64,000 nucleotides of DNA from Arctopsyche grandis (taxonomy: Eukaryota > Arthropoda > Insecta > Trichoptera > Hydropsychidae). Both the position numbers and the translations under genes were made by a program. A model generated the notes under the pieces. It worked only from the letters and a program-made list of their open reading frames with translations, was not told the DNA's origin and made no database searches. The first letter of the stretch is position 1. Every line of letters starts with the position of its first letter. The stretch spans positions 7,466,501 to 7,530,500 of the forward strand of contig NC_135365.1 of assembly GCF_051622035.1 (NCBI RefSeq), in the 5' to 3' direction. This document shows positions 11,144 to 24,500 of the stretch, piece after piece.

Positions 11144-13630
11144 CTTATTTATATTGTTGACAACATGTCAGCAATGTAAAGAAAAGAACAAGGTTATAAT
11201 AGTTGAAGTCAATTTATTGAATACTTCCTGCTATGACAGTTTGCAAAGATTTAGTTATGAAAATAAATTGACAGTATATTTGAAAATTGGTTGTCTAACT
11301 GAATGATTTCTTAGAAGCGTTTTGAAAGAATATCTACCAGCTATATTCAAGAAAAGACGGTTGCACAGGATTAAATAATTTGTTTCGAAAGGACGCAGAC
11401 ATTGGATCTTTCATTTCGTACGTAAGCTTGAAATATAATGTTTGACCGCAAAAAGAAAATTTAAGTAAGTATCCAAATAAAAAGACTTTTATGCCAGAGA
11501 CATAATCTTCTTCAATAAATTTCTTCATTTTACGGCTGAAGCTGATTTTTTTGTGTCACAAATCATTGCAGACGCAGCTGCACGTTCTGAAGTTGTCTGA
11601 CAATACGTCGTAAAATCGAAATAAGTGTGCAAACTTCAACTAAAAATCTTCAAGGAGCAAAAACCGCAAGCTAATTTATCCATTGTTACTCACCGCTGAA
11701 ATAAATCGAAAAAGCATGATGTTCCTTCTGAGGCAAAATTTTATTTATCTCCCACATGAAATATACACCGAGACGACTTTTATTCCCTGTAACGGGTTTT
11801 CGAAATTAACCTGCTACGAACTGAAGGCCGTCACGATGACAGATGGACAGGCCTGCTCGTAGAGATGTCAGATTTAAAGTCATGCAGTAAATATATCGTA
11901 CACTTATTGTGTTTTTGATCGTCATCTACGATTATGTCTCTATACTAGTGGAAGGCTTCAGTAAGTGAATATGGCAGAAAATTGTTAAGCATATACCAAA
12001 TTACCAAATAAACTTTATCCTTTCAAAATGCAGATAGTTTTAAACCTCTTTACCGATATCCATCTGCTTTACAATGCTAGAAAAGACAAAAATTTTCTTC
12101 TTAGAAAATCGTACACAATCGTACGCAGCACGTGTTTTTCTTTAGATAGTTTTGCACGTGCAAAAAAAAACGCTGGCATGCTTAGTTTATGCCGTCGCGA
12201 TCTGTCCAAAACTAGCCCTCTGGAGTTTTTCGGTGATATTTTATCCTTTTACATATTGACATAGGTTTGACAGTGATTGTTCCTTCTGCCCGCACAGTAC
12301 TTTATCGGATGGCTCCTATTCCAAGATCTATCCGACTTCTTAATGAAATCGTTGTTACTGTGCCTGAATGTGATATTTTCCACCCCAGGGAGAGTAGGTT
12401 ATCGAAGATTATTTTAGCCTATTTGTCTGGTAGCCTGCACTCATCATTATTTTCATAATTTGATGTAATGTATGAGTTGAGTTTTGATCATCTCTCTTCC
12501 TTTGATCATCTCTTTTAGATTTGCACCTCGCAAATTGTGGTGCATTAGGTACTTCTGTAATGCAATAATGGTTCAAACTTAATCTTAAATAAATAACGGT
12601 GATTCATATATTTGAAGATACATGTGTAGGAGCAACTTTGTACGAGAAAGATACATATGTATGTAGGAGAATTAACAATTACCTGAGGAAACGCCCTTCC
12701 CAGATGGAACCACAAGCACTGTGGTTCCAGCTGAGAAAATGTATTTGCACCTTAGTGGATTTTGGAAGAGACACTATGTCGAAACAAACTATTAATTATA
12801 CGCAATCAAAGCTATTACTGGACACACATATCCAAATTTAGTGAGTTTTGATTACGAATTTTGAAAATGTGGTCAATATGAATTCCTCAAGGCTTCAGTC
12901 TCCAGGAATTCGACGATGGTTTTTAGCATATTTTTTATTGTTTCCTCGTTGGTGTGGAGCAAAAAGAAGCGTTCGACGGGTAAAATTGGGCGGTCGTAGC
13001 CGCCTTTGGCACAGTCGTGATTTTGTTCAGGTGGTCCATTAAAGTTCGTAATATCGGACCGAATAAAAAAAATGATCAGATAAACGAGACACACATCTCA
13101 TTAGTCGGACCATTGCGGTTTGACCGGGATCAAAAGGTTAACGGAACGAAACAGCGGGAGCTGCCTCTAGTCTAGATGAACAATAGACTTCACTATCCGA
13201 CTTGAAAGAAAAAATAAATAAAAACCATTCGTTATGGTCTCCAGAATGCTTTGTTTTATTCGTATGAGTGTTAAAAGTCTACTGCTGATTTTTAGTTATA
13301 TTAAGAAATAATTCAGAGTTTAAAATATTCTTTTTAAGTTACACTATAAAAATTTTTGGTCTGATTCTGACTCCTTTTTTTTACTACTACTATTAGGGCG
13401 AAAACAAACTGAGTGGTACGTGGTTCGTGTTTTTTTTAGATACTTTTGAACATGCGAAAAAAACGCAGCACCTCTAGCCTATATACACAGTACACATTCC
13501 CAAAAATCACCCACTGGAGTGTTTTTGGTGATATTGTATCCTTGTATTTAAACTTGCTTGACTGTGATCGATAACGGTGAATCCCATATTTGAAGAAATC
13601 TAGGAGAAACTTTTCGGTTGCATATACATA
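11144..13630. other. Intergenic DNA with two unassigned minus-strand frames
   Basis: Minus-strand open frames at 11334-11528 and 12873-13094 contain protein-like stretches (for example YDRPILPVERFF in the second), but I cannot assign them to a family or splice them into a gene. A 10-bp perfect hairpin (TGGAACCACA arms) lies near 12703-12727. Decayed repeats are likely. Confidence 0.25.
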
Positions 13631-13632
13631 GA

Positions 13633-13794
13633 TAAAGTTCGGCGCGACCCAGTGCTATTTTGACAAAAAATGGGTTCATCATTGTCTATTACAATGGCCA
13701 ACCTTTTTTTTGCTCTCTAGCTTTGTATTTCATTGTAATAGACAATGGTGAACCCATTTTTTGTCTAAATAGCTCTGGGACGCGCCGATCTCTA
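13633..13794. mobile_element. Fold-back MITE, hAT-like family
   Basis: Inverted arms of about 40 bp begin with TAAAGTTCGGCGCG and TAGAGATCGGCGCG. Inside, CAAAAAATGGGTTCA is followed by CTCTCTAGCTTTG, shared with the copy at 48590-48736. No clear target duplication is left. Confidence 0.55.
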
Positions 13795-14495
13795 CGATAT
13801 GGATATGCATACACGTGTGACCTCCCAAACATATGCATTCTGCACGTGCAACTACACCCAAATTCGGTTTGGGGAACACCCACTGTTTACAAGCCAGGTA
13901 CGTGACGTTCCATACCACTCAGTGTGCTTTCACCCTTAGTCGATTTGTTGTGTACTCTATTCAGTAGTGTAGTCGGGCCGGGTCGCCGCCTTGGTACTTA
14001 TTTTTGAGCCAGGTCGCCGCCCTGGTACTTTGATATAAAAATTGTTTTTCGATTACAATTAAAAAATATTTTTGCTTATATTTCATATAAAATTTTGTAT
14101 ACCAAATATTGTGAGCAGACTCTCGTTTTAACATTTGGTGACTACAACCGTATCCTCACTCAAATGCTCATTTGAGTGCAGAAAATATTTTAAAAACCCT
14201 TTGAAAAAATTATAGACACTTTGGATGATGCCGAAATCGAATCATTTAACAAATTTTTCAGAACTGCATATCATATTATATTGCAAAAAATAATAAACCA
14301 TATTCAGACCACTTCATTAATTGACTTTTCAAGTTAATTGGCATTTGATTTTTTATAAATATTTGTACTACCAATATTAGGATACCTATTTTTTATGGGG
14401 GGGGGGGTCGTAAAAATTAAAGTGCTAAATAAAAAAAACACCGACCTGGTATTTTTTTTATTAAGCACTACACCACTGATTCTATTGGTCAGAAG

Positions 14496-14670
14496 TAGAC
14501 ACCGGATAGTCACAGTGCTTTTTCTAGGAATCGGGGCGGTTTAGTACTATTTACAAAGCTAAAGTCCAAAAAAAAAAACGTTCGGCGAACCTTTAACAAT
14601 GCAATGAACAATACACAGCACCCTCTGGGTCCGTTTTTTTCGAGACGGCACCTTGGTTATCCGGCCTTTA
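14496..14670. mobile_element. hAT-type MITE with 8-bp target duplication
   Basis: The ends are TAGACACCGGATA and the inverse of TAAAGGCCGGATA, flanked on both sides by GTCAGAAG (14488-14495 and 14671-14678). The 8-bp duplication and terminal TARAG are typical of hAT elements. The internal motif GTTCGGCGAACCTTTAACAA recurs in the copies at 15476 and 42188. Confidence 0.7.
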
Positions 14671-15329
14671 GTCAGAAGTTCTGACTCAGAACAACTAATA
14701 CTGCGAAGCTAACTGCAATGGTGTATGGTTTTAAGTTCTGCTTCTTTGTTCCATATTCTAAATGCTTTCTGCTTTACAATTCGGCAATGTATTTGCATAT
14801 ACCTACATAGATACCTATACAATGTTCTAAAGTTCAATTTCTTTAGGCCCTTCTATCTCCAAGATTTACCATATATTAGTGCTCTGAGAGAATTTCGGCC
14901 TAGCGAGCTCGTCTTTTTTATCAGCAGAAGTGGATTGGCGCCAAAGTCTTTGGTCATTCTCAAAGCGTGGTCCAGCACCGAGATCAGTGGGCGCAGAGGT
15001 GGTTTAGCGCAGGTGTGCACGAGACTCGACGGCGCCACTTCACATTCCTCACCGGTAATAATTCCACTTCACCTCTTCGCCGTGCGTCATCGGCTACTCG
15101 GTCGCCGACAATAAGACTTAACGAGCTCAGGTGACCAGAAATCTGACCTGAGGATCGAAGTTCAATGACGTACTCGAACCTGGTCCAGAGATGCAAACGA
15201 GTACACGAGTACAAAGTTTCATGCTGAAATTCTAAAATTTCCATTTGACTGAACTCGGATGATCTCTTTTTGGTAAAAATAGGTTGACATAATGCAGCAA
15301 GTCAAAGATGAGTATTGGAGAATGGATGA

Positions 15330-15475
15330 AAGGTAGACAAGAAAAGTGTTCGAGTGGTACCCAAAAGAATGTAAAAGGATGGAGTAAAGAAATTGTATGA
15401 GATACATGGATGAATGTTGCTCAGCGTAGAGAAGAATGGAAAAGGTTCCAGCAGTGGATGGTGATGAGTGATGAG
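15330..15475 (+). mobile_element. RTE-type LINE 3' remnant
   Basis: The sequence TTCGAGTGGTACCCAAAAGA, followed by decayed frames resembling the RTE C-terminus, ends in a GTGATGA-repeat tail. The neighbouring hAT MITE inserted into this tail. Confidence 0.5.
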
Positions 15476-15619
15476 TAGAGGTCGGAATCTGAAGGGGCCG
15501 GAAACGTGCCGCCTATTGTTCCATTGTTGTAAATCCTTTGTAATAAAGGTTCGGCAAACCTTTAACAATGCATTTACAAACTTTGAACAATAAACAGCCC
15601 CTTCAGATTCCGGGCTCTA
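15476..15619. mobile_element. hAT-type MITE with 8-bp target duplication
   Basis: The ends are TAGAGGTCGGAATCTGAAGG and the inverse of TAGAGCCCGGAATCTGAAGG, flanked by GTGATGAG (15468-15475 and 15620-15627). Because the flank is itself a GTGATGA repeat, the duplication is slightly ambiguous. Confidence 0.65.
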
Positions 15620-15638
15620 GTGATGAGTGATGAGCGAT

Positions 15639-15785
15639 GGCCAGATTTCGGCGGCCAGGATGCTTGTACCCACAAAAAATGGTTCACTATTGTCCTATAA
15701 TGCAAGAGAGCAAAAAAAAAAAATAGTAATTGACAATAGTGAACCATTTTTGGTAGGCTGAAGCATCCTGGCCGCCTGAGTCTGG
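15639..15785. mobile_element. Fold-back MITE
   Basis: Long inverted arms are centred on GGCGGCCAGGATGCTT and enclose ATGGTTCACTATTGTC arms. The copy at 48590 shares the GGCGGTCAGGATGCTT end and the same inner arms. Confidence 0.5.
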
Positions 15786-15789
15786 CTGA

Positions 15790-18700
15790 TAGCTGTAAAC
15801 ATGAAAGTGGGGGGGGACTTAAATTAAAAAAATAATATGCAAAGAAAAAAAATCATTTTTATTCAACTGGAGTTTGTGAATTTTTTTTCAATAGACACTT
15901 AAATATGTAGTATGAAAACATTAACTTTTTTTTGATAATTCACAATATGATACGTAAGAATTTTGTAAAAATTATATTAAATCGCCTGATTAATTAATTT
16001 GATGATTTGGTTCAAAAAAGTCATAAAAAGTCATAAGAATTCATAAATATTTAAAATATTTGCAAATTCTAGGAACGAAAAATAACTTATAAAATTGCTT
16101 CCTTTTTTATTTTTAAAAAATGTATGGAGGGGAGGGGGGTTGTGCTTGTGTTTCAGCGTCCCCTAAAAAAATCCTAGCTATAGCCGTGACTAAATGATGA
16201 TGAGGATACGTGTTGTATCGACATATTTTATATCCGTTATATTTATTCCGTATAAAAACGTAAAAGTAATAAAGGAAAAGAAAAATATAATTAAATTTTC
16301 TTATATTTCATATTTTAGTTTTTGGTGTTTCCGAATTCGAAGTGAGTCTCATAATCGCGTCAAAAATGCAACGCTGTTGACGATTCGTCTTTCAACGTCT
16401 CGACGTTTCAATTAGCAAGCCATTTAAGGATTATTTAAGGAAAGAGTATGTATGTGGCCTGTGGATGGCCTTGTGGATGGATAACCATCCATTGACACTG
16501 TTTAGCAAGCTAAAAAAAGCGCCGACATCAAAACTTGTAGAATGCTTGTAATTGGTGTGCCCGTCTAAATTTAGCACATTTATTAATTGATTTTGTAAAT
16601 TTTATTATTATTTTTAGATATAAAATACATTTTTCATTTAAAAATTCAATATATATTCCTTCACACTTTAAACCTTTCAAATAAAAAAATTTAAAAAATC
16701 ATTGACAAATTACAAACATTTAACGTGCCTAAAGGCGCCGCGAAACAAACTTCAAAACCAATCATAATAACATATATAAATAAATAGGCGTCGTCGTAAA
16801 ATAGTCAACCAATCTTTACACGGACAATAAAATTAATTAAAAATTAGCGTTAATTAAAATAGAACGGTAATGCCGCAAGCTACACGTCGACTGTATCAAA
16901 TTAAGCAAGCTATGAATGACTCTCTGTCTCGCTCGCACTCATATATAAACTCAACTAAGTGCATAGCTCTGTTTCGCTCTCGCTAAGGTGAGTCCAACTG
17001 GCGACATATTACGAGCGTATACTCTTTACACATTTTTATTGATTAAAATATTAATTAATTTTCAAATTGAAAATTTCAAGCTTCATTCAATTTTTTGATA
17101 TTTCATTTGAATATTTTCGTAAACGTTCGAATATTCAAATTCAATATGGCCGTTTTTATGAGCGTATTATGTTATCGGTGAGTTGTAGCGGTCCGTTCAC
17201 ACGGACGAGTCTCATACGTGGCCTCGGGGCGCTGTAATTTGTATAACAAAACGATATTGTGTTATTTATTTAAATAATTATGCGGTAACGATAGGTTTAG
17301 CTTTATTATTTATTCGCATTGATGCCGGTCATCGCGTCGTCGCAATAAAACACAATCTGCATCGACTCGATTTAATGATAGGTACATATCTACCTACATA
17401 GGAGAAGACGATTCGCGAGACACATTCGTGGTAGGAATTTCGACACGAAGTCGCTATTGGGGCGAGTCAGTATTAAATTGATAAATATTACATTCGAAAA
17501 GCGTGTTATTATATTTGGCATTTGAATTAAATGAATTGTTGTCGCACGTTTCGGCGCTTGCATATTGCATGACATGAAGGAAGAGTTATGGCTATCTGCA
17601 CACAGAATTAATTTTGAGATTCTGTAATATACAAAAGTCAGCTAATGATACATGCTTTATTATCGGTACAATAAATTTTGAATATATAGTTTAAACAAAA
17701 AACATATTGAACTTTGATTGAGATGCTATGAAATCATAAAATATTTGCAATGTCAATATTCGAAAAATATTTTAGTTAGAATTTTTTAATTATTTAGGAC
17801 ACATTTTTTAGGCAAAATTTCACAAAAACATTCATTTTGATTCGATTAAATTTTGACACATTTTTTTCAGGAATTAGATGATATTTTAAGATTTTTTTCA
17901 AATAGCTCAAATTGAATATGTAAAATTTTTGATTAAAAAAACACTAACTTTGAGAATCACTATATGAAAAGATAAATTGAAAAACATATCATCAATGTTT
18001 TTAAAATATTATTACAAAATTTCAGACTTGTTTTTTCATTGATTTTGATAATACAGCCTTTTGATTGCAGACATGACTATAAATCTGTCTTAAATATTTA
18101 AAATAATTAATAGAAATCAATTTTTATTCTACACTATTAGTTCTATTGTCAAATTGGATACATATATTATACACGTTCAAAGCAAGTTTCTTCCTGGTTG
18201 GCCACTTTCTAGTCTCACTTCTCTTTTATATGTATGTATTATAGATACAGATAGTACACTTCATAGTGAAGTGATTGATGGAGCATTCGCCGCAAAAAGC
18301 ATCCGACATGACGTTATGGTATCGCTGGATGTTCCTCGACCTGGAACGTCGTGACTTGCTCAACTTACACGAAACGATCATCAATAATTTCTTTTGCACA
18401 ATCACCAGATGTTTAAAACGCTACCAGATACGTGCCTATACTTACCCACGACTTCCTTTTTATCCAATAACAATTATATCATAACCACATACATACGTAC
18501 AGATCTTCGGGAGCACTAGTACAACTAGCCTTCTAACAGATTTGTTAACTAGTATCTGCAGTACTCCAGCAATTACTCAAGATGGGATGAAGTCTACGAA
18601 GACATATTTCCTCCATGGCATGTTTCTGTCTAATAAAAAAGCCCTGGTTTCGCAAGTCGAGCACACGGGCCCTCGGGTAGAACACCTGGCCGATCGTGAG

Positions 18701-19900
18701 GAGGTTCCGCGGTGTAGGGTGACCACCAAGCGTCCCACAAACGCGGAAGTGCAATTTGGTTCTCTTTGTTGAAAGTATCCCACGACAAATTTCCGCAACA
18801 CACGAATAGATAATAAGCCGACAGTTAGACAGCTCTGCAGGAAAATTTTATCCGTTGATTTCATCCCATTTATCTAACAATAATGAAATAAAGTCGTGTG
18901 TTGATCGCCGCCGTCAGATTTTTGTATGCGTTAGCATGAGTGGTACGATTTGTGTGTGTATAAAAAATATTTGGGCATACTTGGACACCTGAGCTCTTGT
19001 GTGGGAAGGTTGAGAGATTCTTGAATAGGAAATGTTTTTAGTCACAGGTAAAGCACAGGTGGACATGGTATGGTATAAAAGTATATTCAATTTTTTTTTT
19101 GTCTAACATTCTGGATATTTGTTAACTCGAATGTTTCAGTGATCATAAAACGGCTATTAAATTTATCAAAAATTCAACACGTTATATATTGAATTTAAAT
19201 TTGTTGTTGCTTTGGACTTTATTTTACAATTTACATATTTAAATATAATCAATTATTTATTTTTAAATTTATGTAATTGTGAATTTTTCATTATTTGCGT
19301 TTTTCTGAATCACGCATGTGGTTTATTCAGTCGCGAGGCAATTGTTACTGTGAAGAAACTGTTTTGTTTTGATAATTATTTAATAAATTGTTCGATAGAG
19401 ACATCTGTGAATGAGTAGCAGACTATAGTATTGATGAACCATTTTGGCCATAAGAATCGAAATATTGAACAAACTCTAAAATGTTATGTCATACTTTGTT
19501 GTAACATTCAATTTATTAATTTAAAACATATATACTACAACATATATTTATTAAATTAAAAAAATACAAAATTGTATTTTATTATGTTGGAAATATTTGT
19601 ATTATATCAAAAATTAATAATATTTATACAAATATATTTACAAATTATTATTTGATACATATGTATAATATTAAAAGATTTAAATATTACTATGTTTTAA
19701 AATATTTAAACGTTGCCTCTAATTTATTCTTAAATGGTTAAATAATGATTGACTGATTAAATACGTATCTATTTACGTATCTGCTATTATAATTGCTATT
19801 GTTTTTTTATGATTATGTATAAATGTATTATTGTCTGTGTATTTACATATGTTTATTTATATTTTTATTTCTCTCTTTTCTTTTATAATTTGTAATTATT
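15790..19900. other. AT-rich intergenic DNA
   Basis: No gene is supported. A GC-richer patch at about 18560-18800 has overlapping open frames on both strands without recognisable products. CTCTCTGTCTCGCTCGC near 16920 is a GAGA-like promoter-type stretch. Confidence 0.3.
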
Positions 19901-19910
19901 ATTAGTTGTT

Positions 19911-20016
<106 letters not shown>

Positions 20017-20252
20017 TTGTTTTTGTCATGTCTAATTTTTTTAGTTATTATTTTGTTTATTTTCTTTTCTGTTATATTTTTGACCATTGTGGCGTATTAG
20101 GAATTTCTGTAATGCTACAATTGTCAAACTTTAAATAAATAAGTTGTAGAGAACATGATAAAGTCACTAGTAAATGTGCAACGATTAGACATTCGGATTT
20201 TAAAATTAAAATACAAGAATCTTGTAGCACCATAAACTTCATTTTGTGTTCT

Positions 20253-20298
20253 CGATTATTTTTTTAATATACATATGTGTATATTAAAAAAATAATCG
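20253..20298. repeat. 46-bp near-perfect palindrome
   Basis: 21-bp arms starting CGATTATTTTTTTAATATAC flank a 4-nt centre (TATG). No protein or RNA context is evident. Confidence 0.7.
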
Positions 20299-20417
20299 TA
20301 TATTCCTTAACTCGTGATAATGGGGAGTTCGGAGGGGTCTCACATGTGGAATACCCTAGAGCTTTTTTTCATCTAAATCCAGCTCTGATAGGTGTACTGT
20401 TTTAGTTCAAACATTCA

Positions 20418-20552
20418 ATGGGGCCGTCGACAACAACAATATTACTTACAATATTTTCCATATTCAGTTCCCATAAAGTCACCTGTGGTGGCTATTCGGG
20501 ACGTGGATACGGAAAATATTTTAAGTAATATTGTTGATGTCGACGGCCCCAA
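20418..20552. mobile_element. Fold-back element with GGGGCCGTCGAC ends
   Basis: Arms of about 41 bp (TGGGGCCGTCGACAACAACA at the left and its near-perfect inverse at the right) enclose about 50 bp. It lies 28 bp upstream of a second hairpin element. Confidence 0.6.
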
Positions 20553-20580
20553 TAACCATACATACATGGTAAACGGACTA

Positions 20581-20808
20581 CTAGTTATATGTGAACCAGT
20601 CACAGGATAACCGGTCGCTCTAGATCGGTCACACGTGATCACCCATCACACTAAAACTGGTCACGAGACAACTGGTCACACCCTAAAATCGGTCACGAGA
20701 AAACTGGTTGGCCGATTTTAGGGTGTGACCAGTTTTAGTGTGACAGGTGATCATGTGTGACCGATCTAGAGCGACCGGTTGTCCTGTGACCAGTTCACAT
20801 TTGACTAG
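20581..20808. mobile_element. Hairpin MITE with TA target duplication
   Basis: Nearly the whole 228-bp element is one inverted repeat, with ends CTAGTTATATGTGAAC and the inverse of CTAGTCAAATGTGAAC, flanked by TA on both sides (20579-20580 and 20809-20810). Each arm is itself built of short GGTCAC-containing subrepeats. The TA duplication is compatible with a Tc1/mariner-mobilised element. Confidence 0.65.
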
Positions 20809-20959
20809 TAATCACCGAACCCTATACATCAACCAACAATATAGCGTTTACCGCGTTTATAAACACCCACGATAAAGTATGCAATTAAAATAATTTAAAA
20901 TGTCACCCATTCAATTAAAATCTTCGAAATTGTCAATGCAGTGAAATAAGTTGAATAAA

Positions 20960-21146
20960 AGTCAAAAATCAAACAACGAATACACTTTTACATATAAATC
21001 GGCAATGGACATAAAATAGTGTGCTTGCACGCACCAAGCGGCCGTTGGCGTCTTCTTCTGCCACTTCCTGTGATGGCGGCTACGGCGGCGGTCGTGCCGC
21101 GAGCGCATCCGACCGCATCCCGCCACATCGACTGCCCCAACCACTG
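20960..21146 (+). promoter_or_regulatory. Probable promoter/non-coding first exon of SF3B3
   Basis: A GC-rich stretch ends in a strong donor, CACTG|GTGAGT, with GT at 21147. The matching acceptor TTTTTTCAG ends at 21557, 24 nt before the SF3B3 start codon. The transcription start cannot be fixed from sequence. Confidence 0.45.
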
Positions 21147-21581
21147 GTGAGTGTCTCCGACTCTTCGTCTTCTAACCCATCTTCATCTTCATGTTCACGT
21201 TCGTTCCCATGTTCGTCGTGATGTCGGCACCCAGTATCTCCGCCTGTGGCTCATGCCCTTTGCGGTCGTAGTGGTGCCAGACTATAGCGGGTCTATCATC
21301 ATTAGGGGCGCAGCGCCTTCCCATGCCTGCGCCCCTTGGTACAGTAACCCTACACACCCGTCATTCTCATTCGATCTACACCCACGCCACGCCACTCGGC
21401 TACCGGCGTTTATTTCACCGGTCGTACATAACCTCGAAACCACCCACTTCCTGTCTGATAATCAATTGAAGAGTACTTAATTTGTTTTTTTTTCATATCC
21501 GTTTTTGATACATCTTAGTGCTGCTCGAAATGACGAGTATTTAATTTGTTTTTTCAGAACACGTAAACTTCCGTTCCCGCC

Positions 21582-24500
21582 ATGTATCTGTATAACCTGA
21601 CTTTGCAACGTGCGACGGCCATCACCCATGCCGTCCACGGAAACTTCTCCGGCACCAAGACCCAGGAGATCCTCCTCTCCCGGGGCAAGATCTTGGAGCT
21701 GGTGAGACCCGACCCCAACACCGGGAAGGTCCACACGCTGATGACAACGGAGATCTTCGGCATCGTCCGGTCGCTGATGGCCTTCAGGCTGACCGGTGGC
21801 ACCAAAGGTGAGTCGCCCTTCCATGCTTTCATGCACATAACCTCCAAATGTTGCACCTTTTGCAATTGTATCGTATGGCGTGTTGTGCTACGGATACAAG
21901 AACGGGTGCAAATATCAAAGTATTCCGACTCGTCGCCTCCGTGTGATCCTAAAATGTTCACCTGGATTGAACTTGTGTGGAACAATTCAATATACACTAT
22001 CATTTAAACGTATGAAATCGTCTCATGTAAAAACCCACGTTTTGACTGCTAGGTTATGTTGACCCAATTCAACATGTGGTTTCGTACAATGTTCTAATCA
22101 ACGCATTCAAAATTGAATAGTGTTAATATATACAAGTAGCATTCTGTTTTAATGTTAATACTGATTATTAAAATTGTTCATTTCAGATTACATTGTTGTC
22201 GGATCGGATGCTGGAAGAATAGTAATCCTCGAGTATATTCCATCAAAGAACATCCTTGAAAAGGTCCACCAGGAAACCTTTGGCAAATCGGGATGTCGCC
22301 GTATTGTACCCGGCCAATATTTAGCCATAGATCCGAAAGGAAGAGCCGTCATGATCGGTACTTATCTAAACATATTTGATTTAAAATTTCCGTCTGTACA
22401 TGATGCTACTTTTGTTCCGTGTTTCAACTGAAATGCATTGATCGAAAACTCAATTACAAATCTGATGAATTCCAATACGAATCATTTCATAGTAATACAT
22501 GTATCATTACATGGGTGCTAATTTAGAATCGTTTTTGATTTCAGGCGCTATTGAAAAACAAAAACTAGTATATATTTTAAACAGAGACGCCGAAGCTCGT
22601 CTTACGATCTCGTCGCCTTTGGAAGCTCACAAATCGAACACATTAGTATATCATATGGTAGGAGTGGACGTCGGTTTCGAAAATCCCATGTTTGCCTGTC
22701 TTGAAATCGACTATGAAGAAGCTGACGCCGATCCTTCGGGTGAAGCTGCCCAAAAAACCCAACAGACACTCACCTTCTATGAATTGGATCTCGGTCTCAA
22801 TCACGTCGTTAGAAAGTATTCGGAACCTCTCGAAGAACATGCTAACTTCCTCGTAACGGTACCTGGAGGCAACGACGGACCTTCTGGAGTGTTGATCTGT
22901 TCGGAAAACTACCTCACATATAAAAATCTTGGCGACCAACATGACATCCGTTGCCCGATTCCAAGACGGAGAAATGATCTTGACGACCCTGAAAGAGGAA
23001 TGATATTTGTATGTTCCGCCACCCATAAGACAAAGTCGATGTTCTTCTTTTTAGCTCAAACTGAACAAGTGTGTATACTTATATTAATTTTGTTTCTATT
23101 TTTTTGAATCCAGACTTGTTAACTAACGTTGATTTTTTTTTTTGTAGGGTGATATTTTTAAGGTTACTATTGAGACTGATGAAGACGTCGTTACCGAGAT
23201 TAAATTGAAGTATTTCGACACTGTTCCCGTTGCTAGTGCCATGTGCGTCTTGAAGACCGGTTTTCTATACGTTGCGTCTGAATTTGGAAACCAGTAAGTT
23301 TCATTCGTACTGTTGTTGAAGTTTAAAAGCATATAGCCTTTAATTCGATTGTTCTTATTGATTCAATTGATTTTCGTTATAATGCTATATTGAATTCCAC
23401 TTTCTTTGAACCAAGGGTCGTCACAAGTAATGTGATAGTCACACTGATATAAGAAAGACAAACTTATAATGACTGTCGTTTGGTTCTAGAAAAGCAGATG
23501 TATCGAAATATGTACTTATTATGTTAATTACTTCATTGCAGTTTCTTGTATCAAATTGCTCACTTGGGTGATGAGGACGATGAGCCTGAATTCAGCTCGG
23601 CTATGCCCTTGGAAGAGGGAGATACATTCTTCTTTGCACCGAGACCTTTACGGAATTTAGTACTCGTCGACGAAATGGATTCGCTCTCTCCGATATTAGG
23701 TGATTATCATTATATAATGTTATGTACTATTTGTAAGATTCAAATGATGAAATATTTGGTCCGTGTTGCTGATGTGTAGTGATTTTTTCAATGACCTTAC
23801 TGATGGTTTTGATTTGATTTTTTTATTATTATTTGATAGTCTGCAAGTTGTTATATATATATTGTTTTATTCTTTCAGCTTGTCAAGTTGCTGATTTGGC
23901 TGGTGAAGATACTCCCCAAGTGTATTTATCTTGTGGTAGAGGTTCCAGGTCTTCGTTGAGGGTTTTGCGACACGGCTTGGAAGTTGCCGAGATGGCCGTT
24001 TCCGAGTTGCCCGGTAATCCTAACGCCGTATGGACCGTTCGAAGGAATAAGGATGGTGAGTTTGCATACAGTTTATATAGCAAAGAACGACCTGATAGGC
24101 TAATTGAGATTTAAAGTTCGATGAACAAAAAAAAAAAGTTAGGTTTTTGAAATATTTTCAATAGTCAAAGTATTAATGAAACCCTGGTCGTTGGCAAATA
24201 TCAAACACCAGTGGTTTTTATTTTCAGAATGGGCTGATGACACCATTGGAGTGAACGGCTGAACTCGTAAACAGGTAGGGACATCTCAATACGGCGAATT
24301 TGGAACTTTGGACTTACAACTAGGATTTATCTTAAAAATTAACGCCCATAGAAAGTCATCCGAAGTGTTTCGGTATTCTTGAAGGGTCAATGTTGAAATA
24401 TGTTTCAGAATAGACAAGCGTACAAGTGACAAAATTCAACATTGTCCCTTTTAGAGCTGAAACACGATGACGTTACACAATAGTATTTCAACCAATGGTT

